Of a stretch of DNA of 39,776 bases, positions 6,449-15,739 are shown piece after piece. A model generated the notes under the pieces. That model had not been told where the DNA came from. It did no database searches and saw only the letters and a program-made list of their open reading frames with translations. The position numbers and the translations under genes were made by a program. The stretch comes from a candidate division KSB1 bacterium (GTDB taxonomy: Bacteria; Zhuqueibacterota; Zhuqueibacteria; Residuimicrobiales; Krinioviventaceae): assembly GCA_034505495.1 (NCBI GenBank), contig JAPDQV010000004.1, forward strand, positions 14,845 through 54,620, in the 5' to 3' direction. Every line of letters starts with the position of its first letter. The stretch's first letter is position 1.

Positions 6449-9283
6449 ATGGAGCGCAGGCATTTTCTCTTTGTGCCGTTTTCCGAATCACTCACCGAGG
6501 TCGTCCTGCGTTGCGAGGCGCAGAACGCCTGGTTCATCTTTCCGACGGCGGCGGCCAAGCGTGCAGCCTGGCAGGCATTTCAAAACTGCTGGCAGTTCGA
6601 GGAGACCCGCTTCCTGACCATGGAAGAGTGGAAGGAACTTCTCATTGCCGCCGACAAACCGCTGCTGAAAGAGGAGAAACGCACTCTGGCCTTTTATGCC
6701 TGCCTGGACGACGAGGATAAAAAAGCGCTTCACATTCAAGACTACTTTGACTGCATCGAACCGGCGCAGCAGTTTTTCGACTTTTGGGAAGAGTTCAACG
6801 AAGAGCTGCTCGCGGAGGAGATTGACGAGCAAAAGTTGATCCTCGGCGATGCGGAACTGATGCCCTGGCAACGCGACCTCTATACCCGTTTCCGCAACAT
6901 CCGCGAAAAGTACCGCCGGTTCCTGGAAGACCAAGGCTTTTGCGATACGCTGTTCCTTCTCAAAGCCGATCTCTTGAACTGGGAAGCAATGGCGGATGTC
7001 GAGCACGTTTATTTTGTCAACCAATTTTACTATACGGCACTGGAACGCTCGCTGATCGACCGGCTGCTCGCGCGTTCTACAGATGTCACTCTCATCTATC
7101 AGCTGCCGGAAGAGCTGGTCGATCAGGAGACGCTTGCCGTGCATCCGTTCGACGTCTCCCGCTTGGGCAACGGCCGCAATGAGACCATCGAAATTATCGA
7201 ATGCCCGAACGAAACCGTCATGACCTTAACGCTGATGCGGCTGACGGAACAGCGAAAGGTGCGGCACGTCGTCAATTTCAACGAACGGCTGGAACCGACC
7301 GCCGCCCTGCTCTCGCCGCGCTTCTTTCATGTGGGAGAAAGCCGACGTTTCGAACACACGTCGATTTTTCGCCTTCTAGCATCTCTGCATCGGCTGCTTG
7401 TCGGTCTCTATTTCGAACCGCTGCGAAAAAAGTTGCTGGTGCCGCTTGCCTCTGTCATCGATTTTCTTCTCGTCGACGAAACGGATCGCCTGTTGTTTAA
7501 GGATGATCCCCAACTTCGCCGCCGCGCCTTAGCTGCCTGCAACGACTATCTCGATCGGCAGATTCAATTCCTCGATCTGGACGGCAAAGTGTTCTATTTT
7601 TTCCCCAACCGTGAGCTGCAGAACGCCTGGAAGCGCATAACGTCAGCGCTCCACCGTCTGCTCGACATCCGTTCTTTAAAAGATGCCGCAAACTGCCTCG
7701 AAGAAAAATTCGGTATTTCCGTATCGGAGCTCATCAGCCGAGAAGAAAAAGACTATTCCGACATCCTCGAAGTCTATTATCGCGCTGCAGCCGACTTTAT
7801 GTCCCTCGAAACGGTCGGCTTATTCACCAAACCGGAGCTGTTCTTTCACGACCGTTCCCGTCCCAACGAAGCTCAGGCGCCGTGCGGCCTGCTTAAGCTC
7901 TTCCTCGACTACTTGAAGACCCTGCGGGTGCATTTCCGACTCTCCGGCGACTCGCCGCGCGTCGAGTTTACCAATCTGCTCGACACCCGCAACCTTTCCT
8001 TTAAAAGCGCGGCCGTGATGAACGTTGTGGAAAAGGAGCTGCCGCACGGACGGCAGGCGCCGTTTCTTCTTACCGAAAAGCAGCGCCGTCTGCTCGGACT
8101 CAAGACTTACGACCAAGTTCTGCTGCGCGAAAAGTATTATTTCTTCCGTCTGCTGCTTACAACGCCGCACATCTTTCTCCTCACACAGCGAAATCTCGAA
8201 GAAAACATCGAGCCGAGCTCGTTCATCGAAGAGCTTTTTCTTTTCTACGATTCCGAAAAGCTGCGTTTTACCCAGCAAAAAGAAACCGATTACCTTGCTC
8301 TACTGAGCCGATTGACTCATGCCGACGCCGGCTATATAATCGATCCGACCGCCGCCCAGGCGGATTCGTTCTATTCTCTGCCGTTCAATCGCCGAGCCGA
8401 CCTGCCGACCGGCTCGCTCGACTTGTCCTACACATCGCTATCCAGGCTGCTCAAGAATCCTTTTGCCTTTTTTATCGAATTCATCGCCGGCGTCAAGGAA
8501 AGGGATCGGCAGCCGCGCCGCGCTTTTTCTTCCCTGCTTTTGGGCATCCTTGTTCACGAAGGGTTGAGCGAGTTGTGGCGCACGCTTCTTGCGGATCAAA
8601 CGGGATCAGCTGCGACCATCGATATTTCTCGCGCCCTCCATGCCGTGCTGCCCAACCTCGAACGCCTGCTGCACAGCGATTCCTACTACTATCGCCTGCC
8701 TCATAATCACACGGATATCTATTTTCGCGAAATCATGCTGCCGCAGCTTGTCGAGAGCATTAAAGGGTTTTTTGCCTACTTGAAGCAGAAGGGTTTGTGC
8801 GACAGGCCTCTGCGTATCTACCCGGAGCAGCTTGTGGGGCCGCTGTTGGAAAAGTATCTGCCGTTTTTCGAGATTGACGGCAACCTTTCGGTGCGCATCG
8901 GCGGCCGCGCCGATTTGCGAATCGAAGACCCGGAGACCAATAAGCGCTACATCATCGACTACAAGACCGGCTCGAACAACGACAAGGATCAGCTCGTTTT
9001 GTACGAGCTGTACTATTACGCCCTCGTTCAACCCGAGCTTGCTGAACTCGTGCAGTCGTTTTTTTATCTGCTCTTGGAAGAAAGACCTGAAATTTTGAAC
9101 AGCCGAAAAAAGTCGGATTTATACGGCCAATTCAAAAGCAGACTCGAGAAAACCGTCACCGATGTTTTGCGTCGGGGCTATTATCTGCCGGACCAGCGCA
9201 GCGGGTTAGAATTTGGGGAAGGAATTACGCGCGGTGATCTCTGGAGAACGCGCCTGAATATAAAGCAAACGCTAAATTTTTAG
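6449..9283 (+). CDS. AddB-like PD-(D/E)XK nuclease subunit, recombination repair
   Basis: 944-residue partner of the helicase gene that follows, resembling AddB/RecB-family nucleases that process double-strand breaks. The C-terminal nuclease is complete: GILVHEGL with H703 and E704, GGRADLR with D822, YIIDYKTG with D837 and K839, and Q848 and Y852 in KDQLVLYELYYY. The N-terminal part corresponds to the AddB inactivated-helicase region: at residues 29-40 FIFPTAAAKRAA stands where a Walker A would be and lacks the G-K-T/S signature. The four cysteines that hold the AddB iron-sulfur cluster are not seen around the nuclease. ATG at 6449 lies 38 nt after purC; the Shine-Dalgarno is weak. Gap to the helicase is 16 nt. 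Confidence 0.82.
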   Translation: MERRHFLFVPFSESLTEVVLRCEAQNAWFIFPTAAAKRAAWQAFQNCWQFEETRFLTMEEWKELLIAADKPLLKEEKRTLAFYACLDDEDKKALHIQDYFDCIEPAQQFFDFWEEFNEELLAEEIDEQKLILGDAELMPWQRDLYTRFRNIREKYRRFLEDQGFCDTLFLLKADLLNWEAMADVEHVYFVNQFYYTALERSLIDRLLARSTDVTLIYQLPEELVDQETLAVHPFDVSRLGNGRNETIEIIECPNETVMTLTLMRLTEQRKVRHVVNFNERLEPTAALLSPRFFHVGESRRFEHTSIFRLLASLHRLLVGLYFEPLRKKLLVPLASVIDFLLVDETDRLLFKDDPQLRRRALAACNDYLDRQIQFLDLDGKVFYFFPNRELQNAWKRITSALHRLLDIRSLKDAANCLEEKFGISVSELISREEKDYSDILEVYYRAAADFMSLETVGLFTKPELFFHDRSRPNEAQAPCGLLKLFLDYLKTLRVHFRLSGDSPRVEFTNLLDTRNLSFKSAAVMNVVEKELPHGRQAPFLLTEKQRRLLGLKTYDQVLLREKYYFFRLLLTTPHIFLLTQRNLEENIEPSSFIEELFLFYDSEKLRFTQQKETDYLALLSRLTHADAGYIIDPTAAQADSFYSLPFNRRADLPTGSLDLSYTSLSRLLKNPFAFFIEFIAGVKERDRQPRRAFSSLLLGILVHEGLSELWRTLLADQTGSAATIDISRALHAVLPNLERLLHSDSYYYRLPHNHTDIYFREIMLPQLVESIKGFFAYLKQKGLCDRPLRIYPEQLVGPLLEKYLPFFEIDGNLSVRIGGRADLRIEDPETNKRYIIDYKTGSNNDKDQLVLYELYYYALVQPELAELVQSFFYLLLEERPEILNSRKKSDLYGQFKSRLEKTVTDVLRRGYYLPDQRSGLEFGEGITRGDLWRTRLNIKQTLNF

Positions 9284-9299
9284 CAATGGAGAGAGCTTT

Positions 9300-12200
9300 T
9301 TGCCCCAGCCCGTAAAAAAAGTGATCCGCGCCGCCGCAGGAACGGGTAAAACGTACCGGTTATCGCTGGAGTATTTGGCGCTCCTGCTGAATTACAGCCG
9401 CTTCGGTCTGCATTTCAGCGAAATCCTTGTCATCACCTTTACCAAAAAGGCGACGGCGGAAATCCGTGAACGTATCTTTGCCCACCTACAGGCCGTGGTC
9501 GAAGGAACGCCGCAGGGACGCCAGGTAATCGAAAACCTGGAAAAATACTTTGGCCTTGAGATCGGCGAAAAAGAGCTCAATCTTTTAGCCGAGATTCGCC
9601 GCGACATGCTGATGAACAAATCGCAGGTGCAGATCAGTACTATCGATTCCTTTACCAACACCGTCTTCAAGACGGTCATTGCTCCCTATCTCGGCATCGG
9701 CGATTACATCGTTCAGGAAGAGATCGAAGAGGAGCTGCAGGAAGAGCTCTATCGCACCGTGTTGGAAGACGCGCAAAAGCTGGAAATCTTTCGCTCCTTC
9801 TTTTTGCGGGCAAAGCGAAAACAGATCCACGATTACGAGCACTTTTTCAAATCAGTCATCGAGAAAAGATGGCTCTTTCATTTGATCCAGGAATCCGGTT
9901 TTCAGCGGCCATTTATCGAATCGGCCGCCGAAAAGGCCGAAAGGTCTTTTGCCGAGTTTCAAAAAGAATTTCGCAGACTGTTTATCGAGCTCCAGGATTA
10001 TCTGCTGCAAAAAAAGCCCGATAAAGCGCCGGATTATTATCTGCAGAAAAACACGTTTGAAGCCCTCAGCGGGCTGCAGCAGCAGTTCGATTTGGCGGCT
10101 GTCGCCGATTTGGCCATGCAGTCGGTCAACAGTCCGGAATCCTGCGAAAGAAATCTCGACTGGCTTCTCGGCAAGGAAAATTTTTGGAATTATAGCCGAA
10201 TATTTTCCAAAAACGAAAAGGAGTACGTTCAAGAATACGAGGAGCGTCAGCAGACAGTGCGCCGCCTGTTGGCCGATTGGCTCTTCTACAGCCGCATTTT
10301 GGAGGAGGAAAAGCATCTTTTCGACATCATTCGCTGTATTCTCGAACGCTACGACGAACTAAAGCGCCGCACTGCGGTTTTCACCTACAGCGACATTGCG
10401 TATTACACCTTCCGTTATCTTTATGATCCGGCTTTATCGTTGATTGAGGGCGACGCCGTGCTCAATTCTTTTTACGAACAGCTGTCGAGTTCCGTGCGGT
10501 TTGTGCTGATCGACGAATTTCAGGACACCAGCATCCTGCAGCATAAAATCCTGCTGCCGATCATCCGCGAGATCATCAGCGGCTCCGGCGTCAAGGAATA
10601 CGGCGGCGTAATCGTCGTCGGCGATGAAAAACAGGCGATCTATGCATGGCGCGGCGGCGAACGCGATCTGCTGCCGGCCATGTCGACCATCCTTCACGAG
10701 CCTGAGCAGGTTACCCTCGACACTTCCTTCCGCAGCGACGAAAAAGTCATCGAGTTCATCAACGCGGTTTTCAGCGATGCCGTTTTCAAGCAGAAACTGG
10801 CCGAGATCGGCATCGAGTGGCCGTATTTTACAGTCGCCCCGTTCCATAAAAACGATCTCGGTCAAGTCCGGCTGTTTTTACACGGCTACAGCAATTCTCA
10901 GGACGGCGGCGGCGCCAAAAGTGAGATCGACGTCCAGCGCCTCTTTTTACGGCATATGCTCGAGCCGGCGCTGCGCGAAGGCCTTTTGACCGCAGGCAGC
11001 ACCGCTCTTTTGGCGCGAACGAACAAGGAACTGGATACTTTAGCCGGACTGCTCGACGAAATGGGCATTCGCTACGTTCGCGATTCATCCGGATCCCTGC
11101 TCGATCATCCGGCCGTCAAACCGCTGATCCTGCTGCTTCGCTTTCTGCTCTATCGCGATCCATACGACCTGTTTTGCTTTCTTCGCTCCGACGTCGTGCT
11201 TTTAAATCCCGAGCAGCTGAAACAATTGCTCCTGGCCTACCGCGACGCCGAGGAGAAATGGGACATCTCGGCAGTCCTGAGCCCCTTAGCCGGTCATCCT
11301 GCTGTGCAAAAACTCTATGAGCTTTTGGCGGAAACCGCAACCACCGATCTGCTCACCCTTGTCCTGCATGCCGTCGAAAGCTTCAATTTCGTCGGCCGCT
11401 TTTCCTCCGCCGGTGACGCGCAAAATCTTTTCCGCTTTCTGATGATTCTGGCCGATTTTCAGCAGCGCGAAACCCGCTATCCCAACACGCTCGCCGGATT
11501 TATGTCTTTTTGCAGCGACGAGATCGCCGGCGAACGCTTCCGTCGCACCACACCGGCAGCCGAGAACGCTCTGACGCTGATGACCATTCATAAAGCAAAA
11601 GGCCTCGAGTTCGACCACGTTTTCGTTTATTACAACCTCTCGGAGAAAAAGGGGCGTGAAACGGCGGAACTGAAGGATTATGTCTACTACAGCGAGGATT
11701 TCAGCTCGATCCGCTCCTACCTGCTCGCCTTTAATTACGACAAGTACCTCCCGTACTCTTCGTTTTCCGAATTTGTACAGGCAAAACAAGAACGCGAGAT
11801 CATCGAAGAGCTCAACACACTTTATGTGGCTTTTACACGCGCCAAACATTCTCTTACGATCGGCATGGCTTATCAGAAAAAAAACGGCTTTGCCGAGTTT
11901 ATGAAAGAAAAAGCCGATCAGCCCGATGTCATCCTGGCCGATCGACTGCTTCATTTCTTTGAAGAAAAAAACTCGCTGATCCGTTACAGCGACCAAAGGC
12001 AACAGGGCGAGTTTGGGAAGGCTGTTTGGTCAGCCGCTGCAGCTGCGCCTTCATCGGCCGAATTGCTCCCCGAGGCCGAGCTGTTTGCCGTGGATCGCCG
12101 ACCTTTCTTGACGCTGGCCGAAAATCCTTCGGTGGAGCATCTGCGGGCCGTGTTCCTCGAGCAAAATGCAGCAACCATCGGCAACGCCGCCCACTTTTTC

Positions 12201-12590
12201 CTTTCCTTCGTGCGATACGGTACGCAGGAAGAGCTGGCTGCCGCTCGACAGAAAACGATCGCGCATTTCGGCGGTCTGATACCGCTCGATCACCTGCAGA
12301 ATCTGATCGGTTCGCTCGAACGATTCGTGGCTCAGCGCCGCGAGCTTTTTGCGGTTCGCGGCCGCGTCTTTACCGAACAGACGCTGTTTACTCCCGACGG
12401 CCGCGAAATCCGCATCGACCGCATGGTGGTCGATGCGGACAACAGGCTGGTTGAAATCGTCGATTTTAAAACCGGCCACATTCTCGAACCCGAACAGCTG
12501 GATCTCTACGCAGAGGCCGTCGAAGCGCTGCCCGTCGTTCGCCGTGACGGCTATCGCATCAGCAAACAATTCGTCGAAATAAAACTCTAA
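9300..12590 (+). CDS. AddA/RecB-like UvrD-family helicase with C-terminal nuclease
   Basis: 1096-residue SF1A helicase-nuclease. Helicase motifs in order: Walker A AAAGTGKT (11-18), motif Ia ITFTKKATAEIRER (45-58), motif II LIDEFQDTS (403-411), motif III/Q-rich GDEKQAIYAWRGG (441-453), TSFRSDE (475-481), motif V TIHKAKGLEF (762-771), motif VI LYVAFTRAK (841-849). A RecB-type nuclease ends the protein: GNAAHFF with H965, D1040 in RIDRMVVD, D1055 and K1057 in VDFKTG, Q1066 and Y1070. TTG at 9300 is taken as start because GGAGAG lies 6 nt upstream, the protein begins right before Walker A, and the nearby ATG at 9286 is out of frame and stops at once. With the preceding AddB-like gene it should form a two-nuclease AddAB-like complex. 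Confidence 0.9.
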   Translation: MPQPVKKVIRAAAGTGKTYRLSLEYLALLLNYSRFGLHFSEILVITFTKKATAEIRERIFAHLQAVVEGTPQGRQVIENLEKYFGLEIGEKELNLLAEIRRDMLMNKSQVQISTIDSFTNTVFKTVIAPYLGIGDYIVQEEIEEELQEELYRTVLEDAQKLEIFRSFFLRAKRKQIHDYEHFFKSVIEKRWLFHLIQESGFQRPFIESAAEKAERSFAEFQKEFRRLFIELQDYLLQKKPDKAPDYYLQKNTFEALSGLQQQFDLAAVADLAMQSVNSPESCERNLDWLLGKENFWNYSRIFSKNEKEYVQEYEERQQTVRRLLADWLFYSRILEEEKHLFDIIRCILERYDELKRRTAVFTYSDIAYYTFRYLYDPALSLIEGDAVLNSFYEQLSSSVRFVLIDEFQDTSILQHKILLPIIREIISGSGVKEYGGVIVVGDEKQAIYAWRGGERDLLPAMSTILHEPEQVTLDTSFRSDEKVIEFINAVFSDAVFKQKLAEIGIEWPYFTVAPFHKNDLGQVRLFLHGYSNSQDGGGAKSEIDVQRLFLRHMLEPALREGLLTAGSTALLARTNKELDTLAGLLDEMGIRYVRDSSGSLLDHPAVKPLILLLRFLLYRDPYDLFCFLRSDVVLLNPEQLKQLLLAYRDAEEKWDISAVLSPLAGHPAVQKLYELLAETATTDLLTLVLHAVESFNFVGRFSSAGDAQNLFRFLMILADFQQRETRYPNTLAGFMSFCSDEIAGERFRRTTPAAENALTLMTIHKAKGLEFDHVFVYYNLSEKKGRETAELKDYVYYSEDFSSIRSYLLAFNYDKYLPYSSFSEFVQAKQEREIIEELNTLYVAFTRAKHSLTIGMAYQKKNGFAEFMKEKADQPDVILADRLLHFFEEKNSLIRYSDQRQQGEFGKAVWSAAAAAPSSAELLPEAELFAVDRRPFLTLAENPSVEHLRAVFLEQNAATIGNAAHFFLSFVRYGTQEELAAARQKTIAHFGGLIPLDHLQNLIGSLERFVAQRRELFAVRGRVFTEQTLFTPDGREIRIDRMVVDADNRLVEIVDFKTGHILEPEQLDLYAEAVEALPVVRRDGYRISKQFVEIKL

Positions 12591-12608
12591 GCCGAAAGGA
12601 AAGACCCC

Positions 12609-14267
12609 ATGATTGCAGAACGTTTTACCAAAGACCTTGAAAGAGCGATCAAGTCCTATTGGCATCAACCGGCGCTCTCGGACTATGAGAGCATGACGCG
12701 CACCTACGGCCAAATCGGCGAAAGCATCCTCAAACTTCACTATGTTTTCGAAAAAAATCACATCAAGCGGGGCGACAAGATCGCCATCGTCGGCAAAAAT
12801 TCGGTCAATTGGGCGATCGGCTATTTGGCGACAGTGACTTACGGGGCGGTCATCGTGCCGATTCTGTCCGACTTTAAGCCGAACGACATCCATCACATCG
12901 TCAATCACTCCGATGCGGTCCTGCTCTTTGCTTCAGACTATATTCAAGAGACGCTGGACGAATCGGAAATGCCCAACCTGGCCGCCATTATCTCACTCGA
13001 CGATTGGCGCATCGTCTATGCCGCGAAAAGCTCCTTTGCTCAGGCCTTCGAACGCGCGGATCAGGAGTTGGTGCAAAAATATGGCGGCCGCTTGACCGCC
13101 GAATCCTTTTCCCTGCCGGAAGTGCAAAACGACGAGCTTGCCGCCATCGTCTACACTTCGGGCACCACCGGCTTTTCCAAAGGCGTGATGCTGCCGCATA
13201 ATTCGCTTTCTGCCAACATCCGCTATGCGCAGCGCAACATGCCGCTAAAGGCCGGCGACCGCATCGTCTCCTTTATGCCGTTGGCGCATTCGTACGGCTG
13301 CGCTTTCGAGTTTCTTTTTCCGCTCACTCTCGGTTGTCACATCACCTTTTTGGGCAAAACGCCTTCGCCTAAAATCATCCTCAAGGCGTTTCAGGAAATT
13401 CGTCCGCACTTGATTCTTTCCGTTCCGTTGGTAATCGAAAAAATCTATCGTAAGCAAATTCTGCCCTCCATCAGCTCGAAAGGCGTCAAGCTTTTGCTCA
13501 AAGCGCCGATCATCTCGAAAGCTCTGGAGAAAAAGATCCGGGATAAACTGATGGGCGCTTTCGGCGGCAACTTTCACGAGATCGTCGTCGGCGGTGCGGC
13601 TTTTAACCAGGAGGTCGAGCTGTTCCTGCGCCGTATAGGCTTTCCCTTTACCAATGGTTACGGCATGACCGAGTGCGGGCCGCTCATCAGCTATGCCTCC
13701 TGGCGTGAAAACAAGCCGTTTTCCGTAGGACGCGTGGTGGATACGCTGGAGATCAAAATCGACAGCCCGGATCCGCACAACATCGTCGGCGAAATCCTTG
13801 TGCGCGGCGAAAACGTCATGCTGGGCTATTACAAGAATCCTCAGGCAACGAAAGAAGCGATCGACGGCGAAGGATGGCTGCATACCGGCGATCTCGGCAT
13901 CATCGACAAAGACGGCTTTATTTACATCAAAGGCCGAAGCAAAAACATGATATTGGGACCTTCGGGACAGAACATCTATCCCGAAGAAATCGAGGACAAG
14001 CTGAACAACATGCCCTTTGTCAGCGAGTCATTGATCATCGAAAAGAACAACAGGCTGACGGCGTTGGTCTATCCTGATTATGAGGCCGCGGATGCGGCGG
14101 GCTTGAACGAGGAGCAGCTCAAAGCCAAGATGGAAGAGAACCGCATTGCGCTGAACAAGATGCTGCCTTCCTATTCGCCCATCACGCGCATCGATCTCTA
14201 TCCGGAAGAGTTCGAAAAGACGCCGACGCGTAAAATCAAACGCTATCTTTATAATGTTCAGCAATAA
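12609..14267 (+). CDS. Long-chain acyl-CoA synthetase (AMP-forming)
   Basis: 552-residue member of the ANL adenylating-enzyme superfamily, most like FadD-type long-chain fatty-acid-CoA ligases that activate fatty acids for oxidation or lipid synthesis. The AMP-binding P-loop YTSGTTGFSKG is at 182-192, YGMTECGP at 351-358, the hinge GWLHTGDLG at 422-430, and the catalytic lysine in TPTRKIKRYL (probably Lys542) at the C-terminus. No signal peptide. AAAGGA precedes the ATG. It lies 18 nt after the helicase gene in the same operon. Substrate chain length cannot be read from sequence; fatty acid is the likeliest but other carboxylic acids are possible. Confidence 0.88.
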   Translation: MIAERFTKDLERAIKSYWHQPALSDYESMTRTYGQIGESILKLHYVFEKNHIKRGDKIAIVGKNSVNWAIGYLATVTYGAVIVPILSDFKPNDIHHIVNHSDAVLLFASDYIQETLDESEMPNLAAIISLDDWRIVYAAKSSFAQAFERADQELVQKYGGRLTAESFSLPEVQNDELAAIVYTSGTTGFSKGVMLPHNSLSANIRYAQRNMPLKAGDRIVSFMPLAHSYGCAFEFLFPLTLGCHITFLGKTPSPKIILKAFQEIRPHLILSVPLVIEKIYRKQILPSISSKGVKLLLKAPIISKALEKKIRDKLMGAFGGNFHEIVVGGAAFNQEVELFLRRIGFPFTNGYGMTECGPLISYASWRENKPFSVGRVVDTLEIKIDSPDPHNIVGEILVRGENVMLGYYKNPQATKEAIDGEGWLHTGDLGIIDKDGFIYIKGRSKNMILGPSGQNIYPEEIEDKLNNMPFVSESLIIEKNNRLTALVYPDYEAADAAGLNEEQLKAKMEENRIALNKMLPSYSPITRIDLYPEEFEKTPTRKIKRYLYNVQQ

Positions 14268-14324
14268 AAAGGATGAATAAACAGCTTCCGTCCGTTTAGA
14301 TTAAACGACAATGAAAGGGAGCTT

Positions 14325-14774
14325 ATGAACATCAGCACATGGATGGTGTGGATGGCAATGGCGGCTTTTTTCGTTATTGCCGAGATTTTTACTGCCGGTT
14401 TTTTCATTCTGTGGTTCGGCATCGGCGCGGCGGCCGCGGGACTGGCAGCAATGGCGGGTGCAGGAATTTCGGTTCAACTGCTTGTGTTCATCGTCACGTC
14501 GTTGGTTTTGTTCCTGTTGTCGCGCCGCATCAGCACCAAGCTGACGCATGAGCAGCCGCCCGGCATAGGCGCCAATCGATTGGAGGGCGTGGAGGGATTG
14601 GTAATCGAAGAAATTGATAATTTTCATAACCGCGGTCGCGTCCGCATTCTGGGGGAAGAGTGGCGCGCCGAGAGCGCCGACGGTTCGATCCTCCGCAGCG
14701 GTTCCCCCGTCCGCGTGCTGCGGGTCAGCGGAACACGACTGATTGTTGAACCCAAACAAAAGGAGCAGTCATGA
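14325..14774 (+). CDS. Short NfeD-family membrane protein
   Basis: 149 residues with two or three N-terminal membrane helices (about 6-28, 30-48 and 50-66) followed by a soluble beta-rich OB-fold domain (about 80-144, [26 protein letters not shown]). This is the short NfeD type, a partner of SPFH/stomatin-like proteins in membrane-microdomain or quality-control roles. The next gene encodes an SPFH protein and overlaps it by 4 nt (ATGA), which fits the well-known nfeD-SPFH pairing. GGGAG lies upstream of the ATG. Confidence 0.88.
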   Translation: MNISTWMVWMAMAAFFVIAEIFTAGFFILWFGIGAAAAGLAAMAGAGISVQLLVFIVTSLVLFLLSRRISTKLTHEQPPGIGANRLEGVEGLVIEEIDNFHNRGRVRILGEEWRAESADGSILRSGSPVRVLRVSGTRLIVEPKQKEQS

Positions 14775-15685
14775 ACTTTTTATTGGTCGTCATTGCCTTT
14801 GTCGTCGTTGTCGTCATTTCCAAAGGCCTTAAAATCGTTCGCCCGTGGGAAAAAGGCCTGGTGGAACGGCTCGGCAAATATCAGCGGACGGTAGACAGCG
14901 GCCTCAACTTGATCGTGCCGTTTATCGAAAGCTTGAAAAAGGTGGACATGCGGGAGCAGGTGGTGGACATTCCGCCGCAGGCGGTCATCACCAAGGATAA
15001 CGTAGTGGTGGAAGTCGATGCAGTAATTTACTATGAAGTGACGGATCCGGTGCGCGTCACTTACAATGTCGCCAATTTCTATTTGGCGGCGACCAAACTG
15101 GCGCAGACCAATCTGCGCAACCTGATCGGCGATATGGCGCTGGATGAGTCGTTGACCTCGCGCGAAAAGATCAATTCGCAGCTGCGGCAGATTCTCGACG
15201 ACGCTACTGACAAATGGGGCGTGCGGGTGACGCGCGTCGAGCTGCAAAAGATCGAGCCGCCCAAGGACGTAACCGAAGCGATGCACCGGCAGATGAAGGC
15301 GGAGCGCGAGCGCCGCGCGACGATCCTCGAAGCCGAAGGCCAAAAGAGCGCCGCCATTCTGACCGCCGAAGGCAGCCGGCAGGCGGCGATCCTAAAGGCG
15401 GAAGGTGAAGCTGAAGCGATTAAGAAAGTAGCCGAGGCCGAACGGTTCAAGCGCATCACGTTGGCGCAGGGCGAAGCCGAGGCCATTACGACGGTCTATA
15501 AGGCCATCCACGACGGCAACCCCACCAATGATCTGATCGCCGTCAAGTATTTGGAAACGCTGCAGCAGGTGGCGCAGGGGCAGGCGACGAAAATCTTTAT
15601 GCCGTTAGAGTCTTCGGGAGTGCTCGGCAGCATCGCCGGCATCGGCGAGCTTTTTAAGGAAGGCAAAGAAAAGGAAAAGAAATAG
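14771..15685 (+). CDS. SPFH/Band-7 stomatin-like membrane protein
   Basis: 304 residues. One N-terminal membrane helix (about 2-18), then an SPFH/prohibitin-homology domain beginning at [20 protein letters not shown] and including [21 protein letters not shown], then a long Ala/Glu-rich coiled coil with the stomatin-typical [15 protein letters not shown] and repeated AEGEAEA stretches (about 175-245). Resembles QmcA/paraslipin. Likely forms oligomeric membrane rings with the adjoining NfeD. It ends the plus-strand operon, 16 nt before the terminator hairpin. Confidence 0.92.
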   Translation: MNFLLVVIAFVVVVVISKGLKIVRPWEKGLVERLGKYQRTVDSGLNLIVPFIESLKKVDMREQVVDIPPQAVITKDNVVVEVDAVIYYEVTDPVRVTYNVANFYLAATKLAQTNLRNLIGDMALDESLTSREKINSQLRQILDDATDKWGVRVTRVELQKIEPPKDVTEAMHRQMKAERERRATILEAEGQKSAAILTAEGSRQAAILKAEGEAEAIKKVAEAERFKRITLAQGEAEAITTVYKAIHDGNPTNDLIAVKYLETLQQVAQGQATKIFMPLESSGVLGSIAGIGELFKEGKEKEKK

Positions 15686-15701
15686 AACGCGAGTTTGAAC
15701 G

Positions 15702-15736
15702 AAAAAGGGGCGGCCTTCAAAGAGCCGCCCCTTTTT
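15702..15736. terminator. Bidirectional Rho-independent terminator
   Basis: Perfect 13-bp inverted repeat, AAAAAGGGGCGGC at 15702-15714 paired with its complement at 15724-15736, around a 9-nt loop. The GC-rich core flanked by A and T runs works on both strands, ending the purC-to-SPFH operon from the left and the minus-strand isomerase operon from the right. Confidence 0.93.
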
Positions 15737-15739
15737 ATT

